From Acidobacteriaceae bacterium (GTDB lineage: Bacteria > Acidobacteriota > Terriglobia > Terriglobales > Acidobacteriaceae): a DNA stretch of 64,000 nucleotides. The notes beneath the pieces were generated by a model. It searched no databases and was not told the DNA's origin. It saw only the letters and a list, made by a program, of their open reading frames with translations. Each line of letters opens with the position of its first letter. The stretch's first letter is position 1. A program made the position numbers and the translations under genes. Of the stretch, positions 8,384 through 18,000 are shown piece by piece. Location: positions 186,001 through 250,000 of the forward strand of contig PLDC01000029.1 of NCBI GenBank assembly GCA_003134995.1, in the 5' to 3' direction.

Positions 8384-8938
8384 ATCCGTTTGGGAGCGAC
8401 GTTCGGACGGCCGAGGCGGCCGCCCCCCACGTGCTGGGACCAGATTGCAAGTCTGGAACGCTATAGCTTGATTACTTTCGTTGCAAGTGTTCTGCCAACT
8501 ATTTACGGTCTCCCTATTGCTAATTCACCGGCAATTCTCCTAGCATCACAAGTGAAAGCCGGCCTGCGGGGTTGGTGATGGCGGTAACCGATTTTTGAAC
8601 CAATGCTGAATGAACGGGGACTCGACTCGAACTAGGATCCGGTGTGCAACGCTCCGCCATGCGGAGATGCCTAAAGGGTCTCGGCGGGTTCCCAACGTCT
8701 ACCTGACGGTTCATTCTCGGCCCGTCACACGGCACAGTGGGTCGGCTTGCTTTTTTCTCCCCGCCGCAACAGACATCCCATAATAGATATTTCAATAATT
8801 TCGCTCTGTCCGATTGTCGTTCCGAACTCGGCGAGAGCTGGGTAAGGAACTCGCTTTTTCTGCGTGGGACAAAAATACTCGTGCGGGGGCAGCCGCCTCG
8901 GCTGCCCAGCGAGCGAAGCGAGCCCGAACCGAAAGCCG
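8384..8938. other. 555-bp intergenic region with small palindromes, no gene seen
   Basis: No convincing ORF, tRNA or riboswitch was found. It contains GGCCGAGGCGGCC near 8410, CCAGATTGCAAGTCTGG near 8440, and a perfect 9-bp stem GGGCAGCCG/CGGCTGCCC at 8887-8907. That stem sits downstream of the receptor gene on the minus strand and is followed, nine bases on, by TATTTTTG. It could be a weak terminator or a dispersed palindrome. Confidence 0.5.
8887..8907 (-). terminator. Possible terminator of the TonB-dependent receptor gene
   Basis: A perfect 9-bp stem with a 3-base loop (GGGCAGCCG AGG CGGCTGCCC on the minus strand) lies about 30 bp after the receptor stop codon. The T-rich stretch is displaced by nine bases, so termination is uncertain. 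A similar palindrome occurs near 32420. Confidence 0.3.
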
Positions 8939-11900
8939 TCAGAAGATAAGTTTCAGCCCCAACTGAATCTGCCGCGGCGCAAAGGCGGCATTTGGCTTCA
9001 GGAAATTTTGCGGCTGCTGGTAGTAGGCCGGAGTAGGCACTTGATTGACATAAACAGTGTACGGCACGAATGTGGTTGCTTCGGCAGTAAGGCCATCAGA
9101 AGTAATTTCGACGCGCTGGTTGTCGTGGTTGAACAGGTTGAAGGAGTCAACCGTGAACTCGAGGCGATCGCTTTGGCGAATCCGGATTTTGCGCACCAAG
9201 CGTAGGTCCGTAGACGCATAGTCGGGTCCGGTAAAAGCATTGCGGCTGTAGCCGGGCAGGCGGTCGTTGTCGTAATTGCCGTCCTGGTTGGGATCGCCGG
9301 AGACGGTAGCGTTGACAGGCCGTCCGCTGCCAGCCGTGACGATGCTCGAAATTTTCCATTCGTTGAACATGTGGCCGAGAACCGGGTGTTCGCGATGAAA
9401 GGGATGTGGTTCAACCGAAAAAGCCCCCACGAACCGCTGGCGCTGGTCGGTGACGCTGGGCCCGCGCTCGGCGTTGGGCTGGTAGGCATTCTGCACGGTT
9501 GCAGGTTCCCCGGCGACAAGGGCGTCCTGGCCATCGTCGATGGCGTGGGCGTAGGTGTAAGAGAGTCGCAGATAGGTTCCGCGCGGCATCCGGCGGTTAA
9601 TCGAGAGCGTTGCGCCGTTATAAACGCTCGAGGCCGCGCTTTGGAATTCGTCAATGGCGCCGAGTTGCGCAATGGGCCTGCCGAGTGGATTGATGCACGG
9701 CGGAAACGGGCAGGTCAGCGATTGCGTGTATTGCCAGGTCGCAAAGGAATCGACCGTGTAGTATCCGCCCTGAAAAATGGAGCCGGTGGAATCGAATAGC
9801 GGATAGTTCAGCGCGACCGGCTGCGGCAAATTCACATCCAGCGCGCGGATCAGATGCTCGCCGTGCACGTAAAGATAAGAGACCGCGACCGTTGTCTTAC
9901 CGGCAACTTCACGTTCGAGCGTAAGGCTCGTCTGCTGCACGCGCGGGGTCACGAAGTTGGGCGCAAAGGCGGAAACATCGTTCGTAATGCCCTGCGTGAA
10001 TCCCGCGGGAAGCATGCACGATGCCGAAACAACCGGACAACTTACCATCGGGTTGGGATACGTGGGAAAAACCTGGTGGTCGTAATAGTTGGAATTGTCG
10101 AGAAAGAGTTGAGCGTCAGTGATCCCATTATCCGTAGCGATGGCGGAGTTGTAGATCTGCGGAATTCGCACGTAGAAGATCCCATAACCCGCGCGGATGA
10201 CCAGCGGGCGCTCCTTGCCGATAGAGTAGGCCAGCCCGACGCGCGGCGCATAGTTGTTGGGCTTGAAAGGAACTTTGCCCGAAGGCGGAAAAAGAGGGTT
10301 CGAGAGCAATCCCGCAGTAGTAAAAGTTTGCAGATCCCAGCGAACCCCCAGATTGATGGCCAGGTGTTGGGTCATGCGTATCGTATCCTGCGCGAAAGCC
10401 GCATAGTCATTGCTGTTCGGATTCGACGATGATGGCCCGAAGCTCTGCAGATAATATTTCGGCACGGCGTGCGCGTACGCGCGAAGCGGAGTCAGTGGCA
10501 GTCCCGCTTCCATAGGTTCAAACGTAAACGGATCCACCTTGATGGGATCGAAGATATATTCGCCGCTTTGCTGGCTGGGAAAGAAATCGTAATCCCATGT
10601 TATGAGCGTGTCAGCGCCGAACTTCAAAGAATGGTGGCTGGTATCGAAGCTGAGCGTTTCGGCAAGCTGGGCGCGGTGTTCGCGCGTGGCGCGGGGCAGC
10701 AGGTCGGAGCGTCCGATCCCGTCGATAATATCGGTGACTTTGATCAGAGTGTCGTTCGTGTTGGTATAAGACTGGCGCAGATCGCGCGAGAACTGCGCCC
10801 GCAGATGGCTGATGAGCCGCGGAGTCAGGCCTGAGATCAACACTGCCGAACCTGTGTCGGTCGACACATCTTCTGTCCCGTTATCAGAAATGGAATCGTA
10901 GGTGACCGGACTGGCGGGGTCGAGGAAGACGTTGTTCGATCCCCAGTAGCGCGACGAGTTGTAACGCAGCGCCAGTTGGTTGCGCGGCGTGAGATTGATA
11001 TCGACCTTGGCATAAGTAGCGTTGCCGATCTGCGCGGCCGGAAAAGATCCGGCCAAAGTGTTGAGTTGCGCGGCGGCGGCGAACACCAGGGCCTGATCGC
11101 TGGCCTCATAATCGCCCGGAGAGTACGGCCCTGTGCCGGCTTGCGGCACCACCTGCATCGTGCCGTTGAGAAATTCGACTACATCGGGAACATGGAAGTA
11201 GTGCTGATCGAATCCGGCAAAAAAGAAAATCTTATTCTTCTTAATGGGACCGCCGACTGTGCCCCCGCCCTGCTGCTGCCGGCTGTGCGGCTTGAAATCC
11301 AGAAAGGCGTCGGCAGCGCCAAATCCGCTATCGCGAATGTAATACATCCCAGTGCCATGCCAGTGATTAGACCCGGACTTCGTAACGACATTAATGACCG
11401 CGCCACCAGCGCGCCCAAGCTCAGCGCTCGAAGAATTCGAAGAGACGCGGAACTCCTGCACAACTTCATTCGAGAACTGGTAAGGAGCACGATAAAGTCC
11501 GCGCGCCTGCGCGAAAAATGCGTTGTTGAAATCACCGCCATCGACCAGAAAGCTGTTCTGGAACCCGCGTACTCCGCCGAAAGAGAGATCGCCATTCGTG
11601 GAAGAAGTCAGGCCGCGCGGGTCTTGCGTCGCCCCGGGCGAGAGCAGCATCAGATCCGAGAAGCGGCGTCCATTCAGCGGAAGATCGGCAATGGCCCGTT
11701 CATCGACCAAACTGGACACGCCAACAGGTTGCGTCTCGACCAGAGCCGGCGCGCCTGAGACTGTGACTTTTTCCTGCGGGCCGGCGATCGTAAGATGGAA
11801 CGCCAGTTCCGCTGCAGCCCCCACGTCGACATGCAACTGAGGAGTAACTTGTGGCGACATACCCGCGGCAACCACACGAGCCGTGTAGTCGCCCGGCGGC

Positions 11901-12112
11901 AGCAGATCGATCGAGAAGCGCCCCTCAGCGTCCGACGTCGCAGAGTAGCGAACTCCAGTCGCGATGCTGACGACCGCAATGGTCGCGCCAGGAATGCGCA
12001 GATCATTCAAGTCGACAACAGTGCCCCGAATGGCGCCGGTGCCGGAGTCCTGGGCCCGGGCGAGCGGGAGTGCTAGTAAAGCGCAAACAACAACGAGCGC
12101 GGCGCGTGGCAT
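8939..12112 (-). CDS. TonB-dependent receptor, Oar-like, with N-terminal carboxypeptidase-regulatory domain
   Basis: The ORF is 1129 residues. The ATG at 12112 (MPRAALVVVCALLALPLARAQ) gives a normal signal peptide and a ~1057-residue protein. A CarboxypepD_reg-like beta-sandwich follows (GAIRGTVVDLNDLRIPGATI to PPGDYTARVV). The plug domain comes next (ADLPLNGRRFSDLMLLSPG; GGAVINVVTKSGSNHWHG), then a long beta-barrel ending FAPRQIQLGLKLIF with the terminal Phe of outer-membrane barrels. This architecture is heavily expanded in Acidobacteriota and thought to import glycans, peptides or siderophores; substrate is unknown. No TonB box was clearly identified. Confidence 0.93.
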   Translation of the reverse strand: MPRAALVVVCALLALPLARAQDSGTGAIRGTVVDLNDLRIPGATIAVVSIATGVRYSATSDAEGRFSIDLLPPGDYTARVVAAGMSPQVTPQLHVDVGAAAELAFHLTIAGPQEKVTVSGAPALVETQPVGVSSLVDERAIADLPLNGRRFSDLMLLSPGATQDPRGLTSSTNGDLSFGGVRGFQNSFLVDGGDFNNAFFAQARGLYRAPYQFSNEVVQEFRVSSNSSSAELGRAGGAVINVVTKSGSNHWHGTGMYYIRDSGFGAADAFLDFKPHSRQQQGGGTVGGPIKKNKIFFFAGFDQHYFHVPDVVEFLNGTMQVVPQAGTGPYSPGDYEASDQALVFAAAAQLNTLAGSFPAAQIGNATYAKVDINLTPRNQLALRYNSSRYWGSNNVFLDPASPVTYDSISDNGTEDVSTDTGSAVLISGLTPRLISHLRAQFSRDLRQSYTNTNDTLIKVTDIIDGIGRSDLLPRATREHRAQLAETLSFDTSHHSLKFGADTLITWDYDFFPSQQSGEYIFDPIKVDPFTFEPMEAGLPLTPLRAYAHAVPKYYLQSFGPSSSNPNSNDYAAFAQDTIRMTQHLAINLGVRWDLQTFTTAGLLSNPLFPPSGKVPFKPNNYAPRVGLAYSIGKERPLVIRAGYGIFYVRIPQIYNSAIATDNGITDAQLFLDNSNYYDHQVFPTYPNPMVSCPVVSASCMLPAGFTQGITNDVSAFAPNFVTPRVQQTSLTLEREVAGKTTVAVSYLYVHGEHLIRALDVNLPQPVALNYPLFDSTGSIFQGGYYTVDSFATWQYTQSLTCPFPPCINPLGRPIAQLGAIDEFQSAASSVYNGATLSINRRMPRGTYLRLSYTYAHAIDDGQDALVAGEPATVQNAYQPNAERGPSVTDQRQRFVGAFSVEPHPFHREHPVLGHMFNEWKISSIVTAGSGRPVNATVSGDPNQDGNYDNDRLPGYSRNAFTGPDYASTDLRLVRKIRIRQSDRLEFTVDSFNLFNHDNQRVEITSDGLTAEATTFVPYTVYVNQVPTPAYYQQPQNFLKPNAAFAPRQIQLGLKLIF

Positions 12113-12432
12113 AGGAGTCCCATCTGTCGTTCGGATGAGACTCGAAGGGATAATTCCCGTAAGCTTTACCGGAAGCCTGACGGGAAAAGTTCTGCGGAAG
12201 AGTGCCGGGATGCGCTCTCTAGGAAGGGCGCAGAACGGAAACTCTTCCGCGGAACCAAGGGAAACCAGTTCTTGTATAGCACGCGTGAAGCGCAGAATGC
12301 TGTGACATCGCAAGTTTCTTATCGGCACCTGTGCCAGAGTGGGAATTCTGCTTTACGCGAAGGTGCCCGCCCATGCTATGTTCAGTGTTCACCGGAGCCG
12401 CTCACCGTGTTCCAGATGAGGCGTAATAGAAG
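12113..12432. other. Divergent intergenic region, nothing definite
   Basis: These 320 bp separate the receptor gene (-) from the carbonic anhydrase-like gene (+) and must hold both promoters. No convincing operator, riboswitch or terminator was recognised. Confidence 0.4.
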
Positions 12433-12945
12433 ATGATTCGATCCTTTAAAGGCATGAAACCGGTGATTCCGGCGAGTTGTTACGTGGATGACTCCGCGCA
12501 GATTCTCGGTGATGTAGTCCTCGGCGAGCACGCGTCAGTCTGGATGAACGCCGTCCTGCGCGGCGACGTCTACGCAATCCGCATCGGCGCCCACTCCAAC
12601 GTGCAAGATTGCAGCGTCCTCCACGGCATGAAGAATCAATACGGCGTAACCCTCGGCGAGTATGTAACGGTCGGGCATTCAGTAACGTTGCACGGATGCA
12701 CGATCGAAGACCGCTGCCTCATCGGCATGGGTTCGATTATTCTAAACGGCGCGAAAATCGGCGCAGGATCGATTATCGCCGCCGGCACTCTAATACCAGA
12801 GCGCACAGTAGTAGAGCAAGGCTCGCTATGGATGGGCTCTCCAGGCAAGTTCCGCCGAAAGCTGGATGAGAAAGACCATGAATCAATCATGCGCTACGCC
12901 CAGAATTATCTTGGTTATGTAGAGGAGTATTTGCGGGAACGGTGA
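12433..12945 (+). CDS. Gamma-carbonic anhydrase family protein (left-handed beta-helix)
   Basis: The 170-residue protein is built from hexapeptide repeats (AQILGDVVLGEHASVWMNAVLRGDV, then IRIGAHSNVQDCSVLH) forming a left-handed beta-helix with a C-terminal helix. The three metal-binding His positions of the YrdA/CaiE/PaaY gamma-CA family are present (CSVLHG, VGHSVTLHG). Members are trimeric zinc or iron proteins; many lack measurable carbonic anhydrase activity. The ATG at 12433 gives the full family N-terminus (GMKPVIPASCYVDDSA). It is separated from hisS by an iterated-word region. Confidence 0.93.
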   Translation: MIRSFKGMKPVIPASCYVDDSAQILGDVVLGEHASVWMNAVLRGDVYAIRIGAHSNVQDCSVLHGMKNQYGVTLGEYVTVGHSVTLHGCTIEDRCLIGMGSIILNGAKIGAGSIIAAGTLIPERTVVEQGSLWMGSPGKFRRKLDEKDHESIMRYAQNYLGYVEEYLRER

Positions 12946-13101
12946 GCACCGAGTACCTAGTACCTAGCAAGCAGCAATTGGCAACTAGCATTTAGCCAAC
13001 ACGCGCCGTTGCTAATCTTCGCAGGCGACTTTGGGCCCGATGCCAATTGCCAACTGCTAATTGCTTTTGGCCAGACGAACGACGAACGACGAACGACCAA
13101 C
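12946..13101. repeat. Iterated-word repeats upstream of hisS
   Basis: Words such as GAGTACCTAGTACCTAGC, CAATTGGCAACTAGC and the complementary GCCAATTGCCAACTGCTAAT form an inverted arrangement. They are followed by four tandem GACGAAC-like heptamers (13073-13098) ending just before the hisS ATG. Confidence 0.7.
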
Positions 13102-14451
13102 ATGATTAAAGCCGTCCGAGGAACGCGAGACCTTCTGCCGCCGGAAACGGCGCTATGGAATTTTGTCGAGTCGGCGGTGCGCGACGTCTTCCGCGCCTAC
13201 AACTTCCAGGAAATTCGCACGCCGATCTTCGAGGCGACGGAATTATTCGCGCGGGGGGTCGGCGAAGAAACCGACATCGTCAGCAAAGAGATGTTCACCT
13301 GGAATGACCGCGGCCCGCTCGACTCCGGCGACGCTTTCATCCCGGGGCCAACTTTTGACCGCGTACGAGAGCACGCGAGCGCCAAGGAGGAGGAGTCTCG
13401 AAGGCGTGTCCAATCCCTGACCCTTCGTCCTGAGAATACCGCCGGTGTCGTCCGCGCGTACATCCAACACGACCTCGAAAAGCGCGGGCTTAACAAGCTC
13501 TTCTACATCGGGCCGCAGTTTCGGCGGGAGCGGCCGCAGAAGGGCCGGTACCGGCAGTTTTTCCAGATTGGCGCTGAGGTGATTGGGCCTCCCTCGGCGG
13601 GAAGCGAGTCTCCAGCTAGGGACGCGGAAGTCTTGGAGATGCTTGCCACATTGCTCGACCGGCTGGGCATTACGGGTTGGACATTGGAGTTGAATTCTGT
13701 GGGAAGCGCAGCCGATCGCGCGCGGTTTAACGCGGCGCTCCGTGCTTCGCTGGTTCCGGTCCTTGGTCAGATGTGTTCAGACTGCCAGCGCCGCGCGGTA
13801 ACGAATCCCCTCCGCGTGTTCGACTGCAAAGTGCCGGCGGACCAGCCACTGATCGAGACGCTCCCGCGTATCAGCCAGTTTCTCGACAACGACAGCCTCA
13901 GGCACTTTGAGGCAGTCCAGGAAATCCTAACCAAAGTAGGCGTCCCGTTCACGTTGAACGACCGTCTAGTGCGCGGTCTCGATTACTACACGCGCACCGC
14001 ATTCGAATTCACGCACGGAGCGCTCGGAGCGCAGAATGCGATCCTCGGCGGCGGCCGTTATGACGGGCTCTCAGAAGCTCTGGGCGGTCCGCCAGCTCCC
14101 GGCATTGGCTTTGCCATCGGCGAAGATCGCCTCGTGATGTCGCTTCAGGAATCAGCCGAGAGCGTGATGAAGAAGCCAAATGTATATATTGCTCCGCTGG
14201 GCGCAGGCATGAACGCCGAAACAGCCCGACTGGCCCGCGAACTCCGCCGCCACGATCTGATCGTCGACCTCGGAGACGAAAACTTCCGGCTCAAGAAATC
14301 ATTTGAGGCCGCAACCAAAGCCGGAGCAAAATATATTCTGATCGTGGGCGAAAACGAAGTGAAGGCCGATGTATTTTCGCTGAAAAATCTCGCAACAGGC
14401 GAGCAAGTTTCAGTTCCGCGTGCGGAGCTGGCAAAGAAGATACAAGCCTAG
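13102..14451 (+). CDS. hisS: Histidine--tRNA ligase
   Basis: The ORF opens at 13009, but that part is the iterated-word repeat; the ATG at 13102 (MIKAVRGTRDLLPPET) matches HisRS, leaving 449 residues. Class II features are present: motif 1 region (FQEIRTPIFEATELFARGVGE), motif 2 (GPQFRRERPQKGRYRQFFQIG), the histidine-specific LVRGLDYYTRTAFEF and GGGRYDGL, and a motif 3 region (GIGFAIGEDRLVM). A C-terminal anticodon-binding domain follows (YIAPLGAGMNAETARLARELR). It is followed two bases later by the PNPOx-like gene, indicating an operon. Confidence 0.96.
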   Translation: MIKAVRGTRDLLPPETALWNFVESAVRDVFRAYNFQEIRTPIFEATELFARGVGEETDIVSKEMFTWNDRGPLDSGDAFIPGPTFDRVREHASAKEEESRRRVQSLTLRPENTAGVVRAYIQHDLEKRGLNKLFYIGPQFRRERPQKGRYRQFFQIGAEVIGPPSAGSESPARDAEVLEMLATLLDRLGITGWTLELNSVGSAADRARFNAALRASLVPVLGQMCSDCQRRAVTNPLRVFDCKVPADQPLIETLPRISQFLDNDSLRHFEAVQEILTKVGVPFTLNDRLVRGLDYYTRTAFEFTHGALGAQNAILGGGRYDGLSEALGGPPAPGIGFAIGEDRLVMSLQESAESVMKKPNVYIAPLGAGMNAETARLARELRRHDLIVDLGDENFRLKKSFEAATKAGAKYILIVGENEVKADVFSLKNLATGEQVSVPRAELAKKIQA

Positions 14452-14453
14452 CC

Positions 14454-15002
14454 ATGGGAAAGATTCGTTCTGAAATCGACGATGCTGCCCGCCAATTCAT
14501 CGAGGCGCAGCACGTGTTCTTCGTCGCGTCAGCCCCGCTCGATGCCGCAGGCCACGTCAACCTCTCGCCCAAGGGTCTCGACACGTTTCGCATTCTAGCG
14601 CCGACGAAAGTCGCCTACGTCGATTTCAACGGCAGCGGAGTCGAGACCATCGCGCATCTGAAAGAGAATGGCAGAATCGTTCTAATGTTCTGCGCATTTC
14701 AGGGCCCGCCAAATATTTTTCGCCTGTATGGCCACGGCCGAGTGATTGAGCCGCACGAGCCGCAGTTCGCAACGCTCGCCGAATCCTTCCCCGACCACGA
14801 GAACGCGCGCTCCATCATCGTCGTCGAACTCACGCGCGTCACCGACTCTTGCGGCTACGGCGTCCCTCAATTCAAATACGAAGGTGAGCGAACCCAACTC
14901 CACGCCTGGGCAAGCCATCGCGGCCCTGACGGATTAAAAGCTTACCGCGAGCAGAAAAATCGCCGCAGCATTGACGGCCTCCCGGGAATATCCGGAGAAT
15001 AG
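14454..15002 (+). CDS. Pyridoxamine 5'-phosphate oxidase-like FMN-binding protein
   Basis: The 182-residue protein has a split-barrel PNPOx-like core: an N-terminal helix (DAARQFIEAQHVFFVASAPL), then GHVNLSPKGLDTFRIL, VAYVDFNGSGVETIAHLKENGRI and LYGHGRVIE. Members bind FMN, F420 or heme, and many act on unknown substrates, so no specific reaction is assigned. It starts two bases after the hisS stop. The next gene has its own AAGGAG site 26 bp downstream. It is likely co-transcribed with hisS without an obvious functional link. Confidence 0.87.
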   Translation: MGKIRSEIDDAARQFIEAQHVFFVASAPLDAAGHVNLSPKGLDTFRILAPTKVAYVDFNGSGVETIAHLKENGRIVLMFCAFQGPPNIFRLYGHGRVIEPHEPQFATLAESFPDHENARSIIVVELTRVTDSCGYGVPQFKYEGERTQLHAWASHRGPDGLKAYREQKNRRSIDGLPGISGE

Positions 15003-15027
15003 ATTTCCTATATATAAGGAGACGAGC

Positions 15028-15543
15028 ATGAAACCAGCAAGAATAATTTTGGCCGCATTGATCTTCGCAGGCGCTGCGATCGCACAAACAAAGCCGGGTC
15101 CAGAACTGAAGAAGCTCGACAACTTCGTCGGCACCTGGACCCTGAACGGCAACATGAAAGCGGGAGCCGCGGGCGCCGGCGGAACCATGATCGAGAACAA
15201 CAAATGCGACTGGATGGAGGGCGGCTTTTATCTCGTTTGCCACTCCGATTACAAAGGCACGATGGGCAGCGGCACGGGTTTATCAGTGATGGGATACTCC
15301 GCCGAAGACAAGGCCTATACCTTTCGCGAGTTCGAGAGCGACGGCGAATTCGTCGACTCCAGAGGCAAACTCGACGGCGAAACCTGGACCTGGACCAACG
15401 ACGAGAACATGAACGGCTCAACCGTGAAAGGCCGCTTCACCATCCAGATGACCTCCGGCAGCTCCTACACCTACGCATTCGACATGTCGCAGGACGGAAC
15501 CAAATGGTCCACAGTAATGGAAGGCAAAGCAACGAAGAAGTAG
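15028..15543 (+). CDS. Secreted DUF1579-like protein
   Basis: The ORF opens at 14971. The ATG at 15028 follows AAGGAGACGAGC and yields a signal peptide (MKPARIILAALIFAGAAIAQ) with 171 residues in total. The mature part (LKKLDNFVGTWTLNGNMKA, then YKGTMGSGTGLSVMGYSAEDKAYTF) looks like a lipocalin-like beta-barrel of the DUF1579 type, a periplasmic or secreted family of unknown role. Two conserved Cys (NKCDW, LVCHSD) could form a disulfide. It closes the hisS-led cluster. Confidence 0.8.
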   Translation: MKPARIILAALIFAGAAIAQTKPGPELKKLDNFVGTWTLNGNMKAGAAGAGGTMIENNKCDWMEGGFYLVCHSDYKGTMGSGTGLSVMGYSAEDKAYTFREFESDGEFVDSRGKLDGETWTWTNDENMNGSTVKGRFTIQMTSGSSYTYAFDMSQDGTKWSTVMEGKATKK

Positions 15544-15550
15544 GATTTCG

Positions 15551-15655
15551 GCAATCAGCAATCAGCACTCAGCCAACATGAGCCTCAGTGTGCCAACTCT
15601 AACCGCTGAGAACTGAGAACTGAGAGCTGACAGCTGACAGCTGAAAGCTGAGAGC
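15551..15655. repeat. Iterated-word inverted repeat upstream of aspS
   Basis: Left-arm words AATCAGCAATCAGCACTCAGCC are answered by a right arm of tandem words (GAACTGA, GAACTGA, GAGCTGA, CAGCTGA, CAGCTGA, AAGCTGA). It is the longest of the CAGCT-word hairpins and shares words with 22236-22327 and the pheT insert. Confidence 0.75.
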
Positions 15656-15719
15656 GTCCCTCACCATTTATAATCTCTCATCCGGCACGCTGCCGCATTC
15701 CTAACAGTAAGGACACAAC

Positions 15720-17984
15720 TTGCTAGATTTTCTAGGCGACTTACGACGAACGCATATGTGCGGTGCCCTGCGCCCCTCCGACGCCGGCAAAAAGGCCACC
15801 CTCATGGGATGGGTCAACAAGCGGCGCGACCTCGGCAGCCTGATTTTTGTCGACCTGCGCGACCGCACCGGCATAACCCAGGTCGTCATCAACGCCGAGC
15901 GTGACGCCGCGATTCACGAAAAGACTGAGGCTTTGCGCAACGAATACGTAATCGCCGTGACCGGCACGGTGAAGCTGCGCGACGCCAGTACGGTCAACAA
16001 AAACATTGCAACCGGCGAAGTCGAACTCGTCGCTGAAGAACTGCGAATTCTCAACGAGTCCAAGCTGCCGCCGTTCCTGCCATCCGACACAGCTCTAACC
16101 AACGAAGAGACGCGGCTGAAATATCGCTACATCGATCTGCGCCGCGATGTGATGCAATTCAACATCGAACTGCGGCACAAAGTGGCGAAAGCGATCCGCG
16201 ATTATCTATCGGCCCAGGGATTCTTCGAGATCGAAACGCCGTTCATGACGCGCTCCACGCCCGAAGGCGCGCGCGACTATCTTGTACCAAGCCGCGTTCA
16301 GCCGGGGACTTTCTACGCGCTGCCTCAGTCGCCGCAGATGTTCAAGCAGATCCTGATGATCTCCGGCTTCGACAAATATTTTCAGATCGTGCGCTGCTTC
16401 CGCGACGAGGACCTGCGCGCCGACCGCCAGCCGGAATTCACCCAGATCGACTTGGAGATGACATATCCGCAGCCGGAGCGAGTCTGGGAGGTCGTCGAAG
16501 GATTTCTCACGGCAGCGTTCGCCGCCGCCGGATTCGCCATCAATACGCCGTTTCCTCGCATGGATTATGACGAAGCGATCCGCCTGTACGGAATCGATAA
16601 GCCCGACCTGCGCCTGCCCGCATTCACCGACGTGCGCGAATGCTTTGCCGCGGAGAATCTGCAGGAACTCGCAATCAATGCGAGCTTGCCGGTAGTGGCG
16701 ATTCGCACGCCAAAAGTAGGGGAGCTTTCGCGCAAAGAACGCGACGACATCAAGCCGATGTTCCACGCCAAAGGCGGAGCCAAGATCTTCGAAGATTTCA
16801 AACGCATCGGCAACAAATTTCCCGAAGCCGCGGCGGCGATCGCGAAGAAGACCGGCATGGAAGATGGCGATCTGATAGTTCTGGTAGCCGGGTCGGCTCA
16901 GGCCGGGGCATGGCAGGCTGCTTCGTCGCAGGCTCACACGGCGGCCGCGACGAATAAAAAAGTAACGCCGCAAGAACTGGCGATCTACGCCTCAGCAGGA
17001 ACGTTGCGTCTAGCGTTGGCGCAGAAGTATGCCGAGCGCCATGGCATTTTCAAAAAGACTGGCGACGCCGCCAAAGACTTCCGCTTCCTCTGGGTAACAA
17101 ACTTCCCCATGTTCGAGTGGGATGAGGGCGAAAAAACCTGGAACGCAGCACATCACCCATTCACCTCGCCGCATGAAGAAGACATGGCAAAACTAGAGTC
17201 GGGCGTGGAAGCTCTGCACGACCCGCTATCGCCGCTAAGCGCAGTGCGGGCACTCGCGTATGACGTGGTGCTCAACGGCACCGAGCTAGGCTCGGGCTCG
17301 ATCCGTATTCACCGCCAGGACGTGCAAAGCCGAATCTTCCGCGCCTTGGGCATGACCGAAGAAGAAGCGCGAGAGCGCTTCGGATTCTTCCTGGAAGCGC
17401 TAGAATACGGCACGCCCCCACACGGTGGCATAGCGTTAGGCCTAGACCGCATAGTGATGATCCTAGCCGGAGCCGAAAGCTTGCGCGAAGTAATCCCGTT
17501 TCCCAAAACCGCGCGGGCTGTGGACTTGATGGTTGACGCCCCCACCCCAGTTAGCTACAAGCAGTTGAGGGATCTGGGTATCGACGTGTTGAAGTTCGGC
17601 GAGACCTTTAGAAGGAACTGGCTGGAGAAGCTGCCTAAATCGCTGGAGCTTAAGCGGGAACATGGCAGAACTTATCTTAACAAGGTCGGCCGTAGGGTCG
17701 GATTGCCGGCTTCGAGGGAGGTTAAGGCCAACTCCTGGAAGGTCGAACTTCCGGAGCGGTTCGATCATCTCGTTCTGCTTTGTCAGAGCGACGCTGGTAA
17801 AGTCCTCGACTTTGTGTTACCGGGAGATCTTGTGGCGCAGCTTTGGCCAGCGTATCAGCCTAGGCCGGGCCACAGGATCACGACGGTGGTGGTCCGCGAC
17901 GGCGAACGGTACTTCCTGAGGGCAGGGAAGCGCCGACTGGAGATCACCGAGTACTTAGGGAAAACGGACATTCTCCGGGGCTGA
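15720..17984 (+). CDS. aspS: Aspartate--tRNA ligase with novel C-terminal extension
   Basis: The TTG at 15720 lies seven bases after AAGGA and gives MLDFLGDLRRTHMCGALR. An ATG 36 bp downstream is the alternative. Residues 1 to ~621 are a full bacterial AspRS: OB anticodon-binding domain, class II core with motif 2 (FRDEDLRADRQPEFTQIDLEM), the GAD insertion, and motif 3 (GIALGLDRIVMILAG), closing with the usual PTPVSYKQLRDLGI. Normal proteins stop about here. Instead the frame runs another ~133 residues (FRRNWLEKLPKSLELKREHG ... LEITEYLGKTDILRG) with no domain I recognise. The extension abuts the AlbA_2 gene, so it may derive from an inserted element. Confidence 0.92.
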   Translation: MLDFLGDLRRTHMCGALRPSDAGKKATLMGWVNKRRDLGSLIFVDLRDRTGITQVVINAERDAAIHEKTEALRNEYVIAVTGTVKLRDASTVNKNIATGEVELVAEELRILNESKLPPFLPSDTALTNEETRLKYRYIDLRRDVMQFNIELRHKVAKAIRDYLSAQGFFEIETPFMTRSTPEGARDYLVPSRVQPGTFYALPQSPQMFKQILMISGFDKYFQIVRCFRDEDLRADRQPEFTQIDLEMTYPQPERVWEVVEGFLTAAFAAAGFAINTPFPRMDYDEAIRLYGIDKPDLRLPAFTDVRECFAAENLQELAINASLPVVAIRTPKVGELSRKERDDIKPMFHAKGGAKIFEDFKRIGNKFPEAAAAIAKKTGMEDGDLIVLVAGSAQAGAWQAASSQAHTAAATNKKVTPQELAIYASAGTLRLALAQKYAERHGIFKKTGDAAKDFRFLWVTNFPMFEWDEGEKTWNAAHHPFTSPHEEDMAKLESGVEALHDPLSPLSAVRALAYDVVLNGTELGSGSIRIHRQDVQSRIFRALGMTEEEARERFGFFLEALEYGTPPHGGIALGLDRIVMILAGAESLREVIPFPKTARAVDLMVDAPTPVSYKQLRDLGIDVLKFGETFRRNWLEKLPKSLELKREHGRTYLNKVGRRVGLPASREVKANSWKVELPERFDHLVLLCQSDAGKVLDFVLPGDLVAQLWPAYQPRPGHRITTVVVRDGERYFLRAGKRRLEITEYLGKTDILRG

Positions 17985-18000
17985 GCACGCGAGGGTACAC

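Noticed and set aside
16206-16973. 255-residue minus-strand ORF inside aspS
   Set aside because: Arg-rich shadow of the catalytic domain of AspRS.
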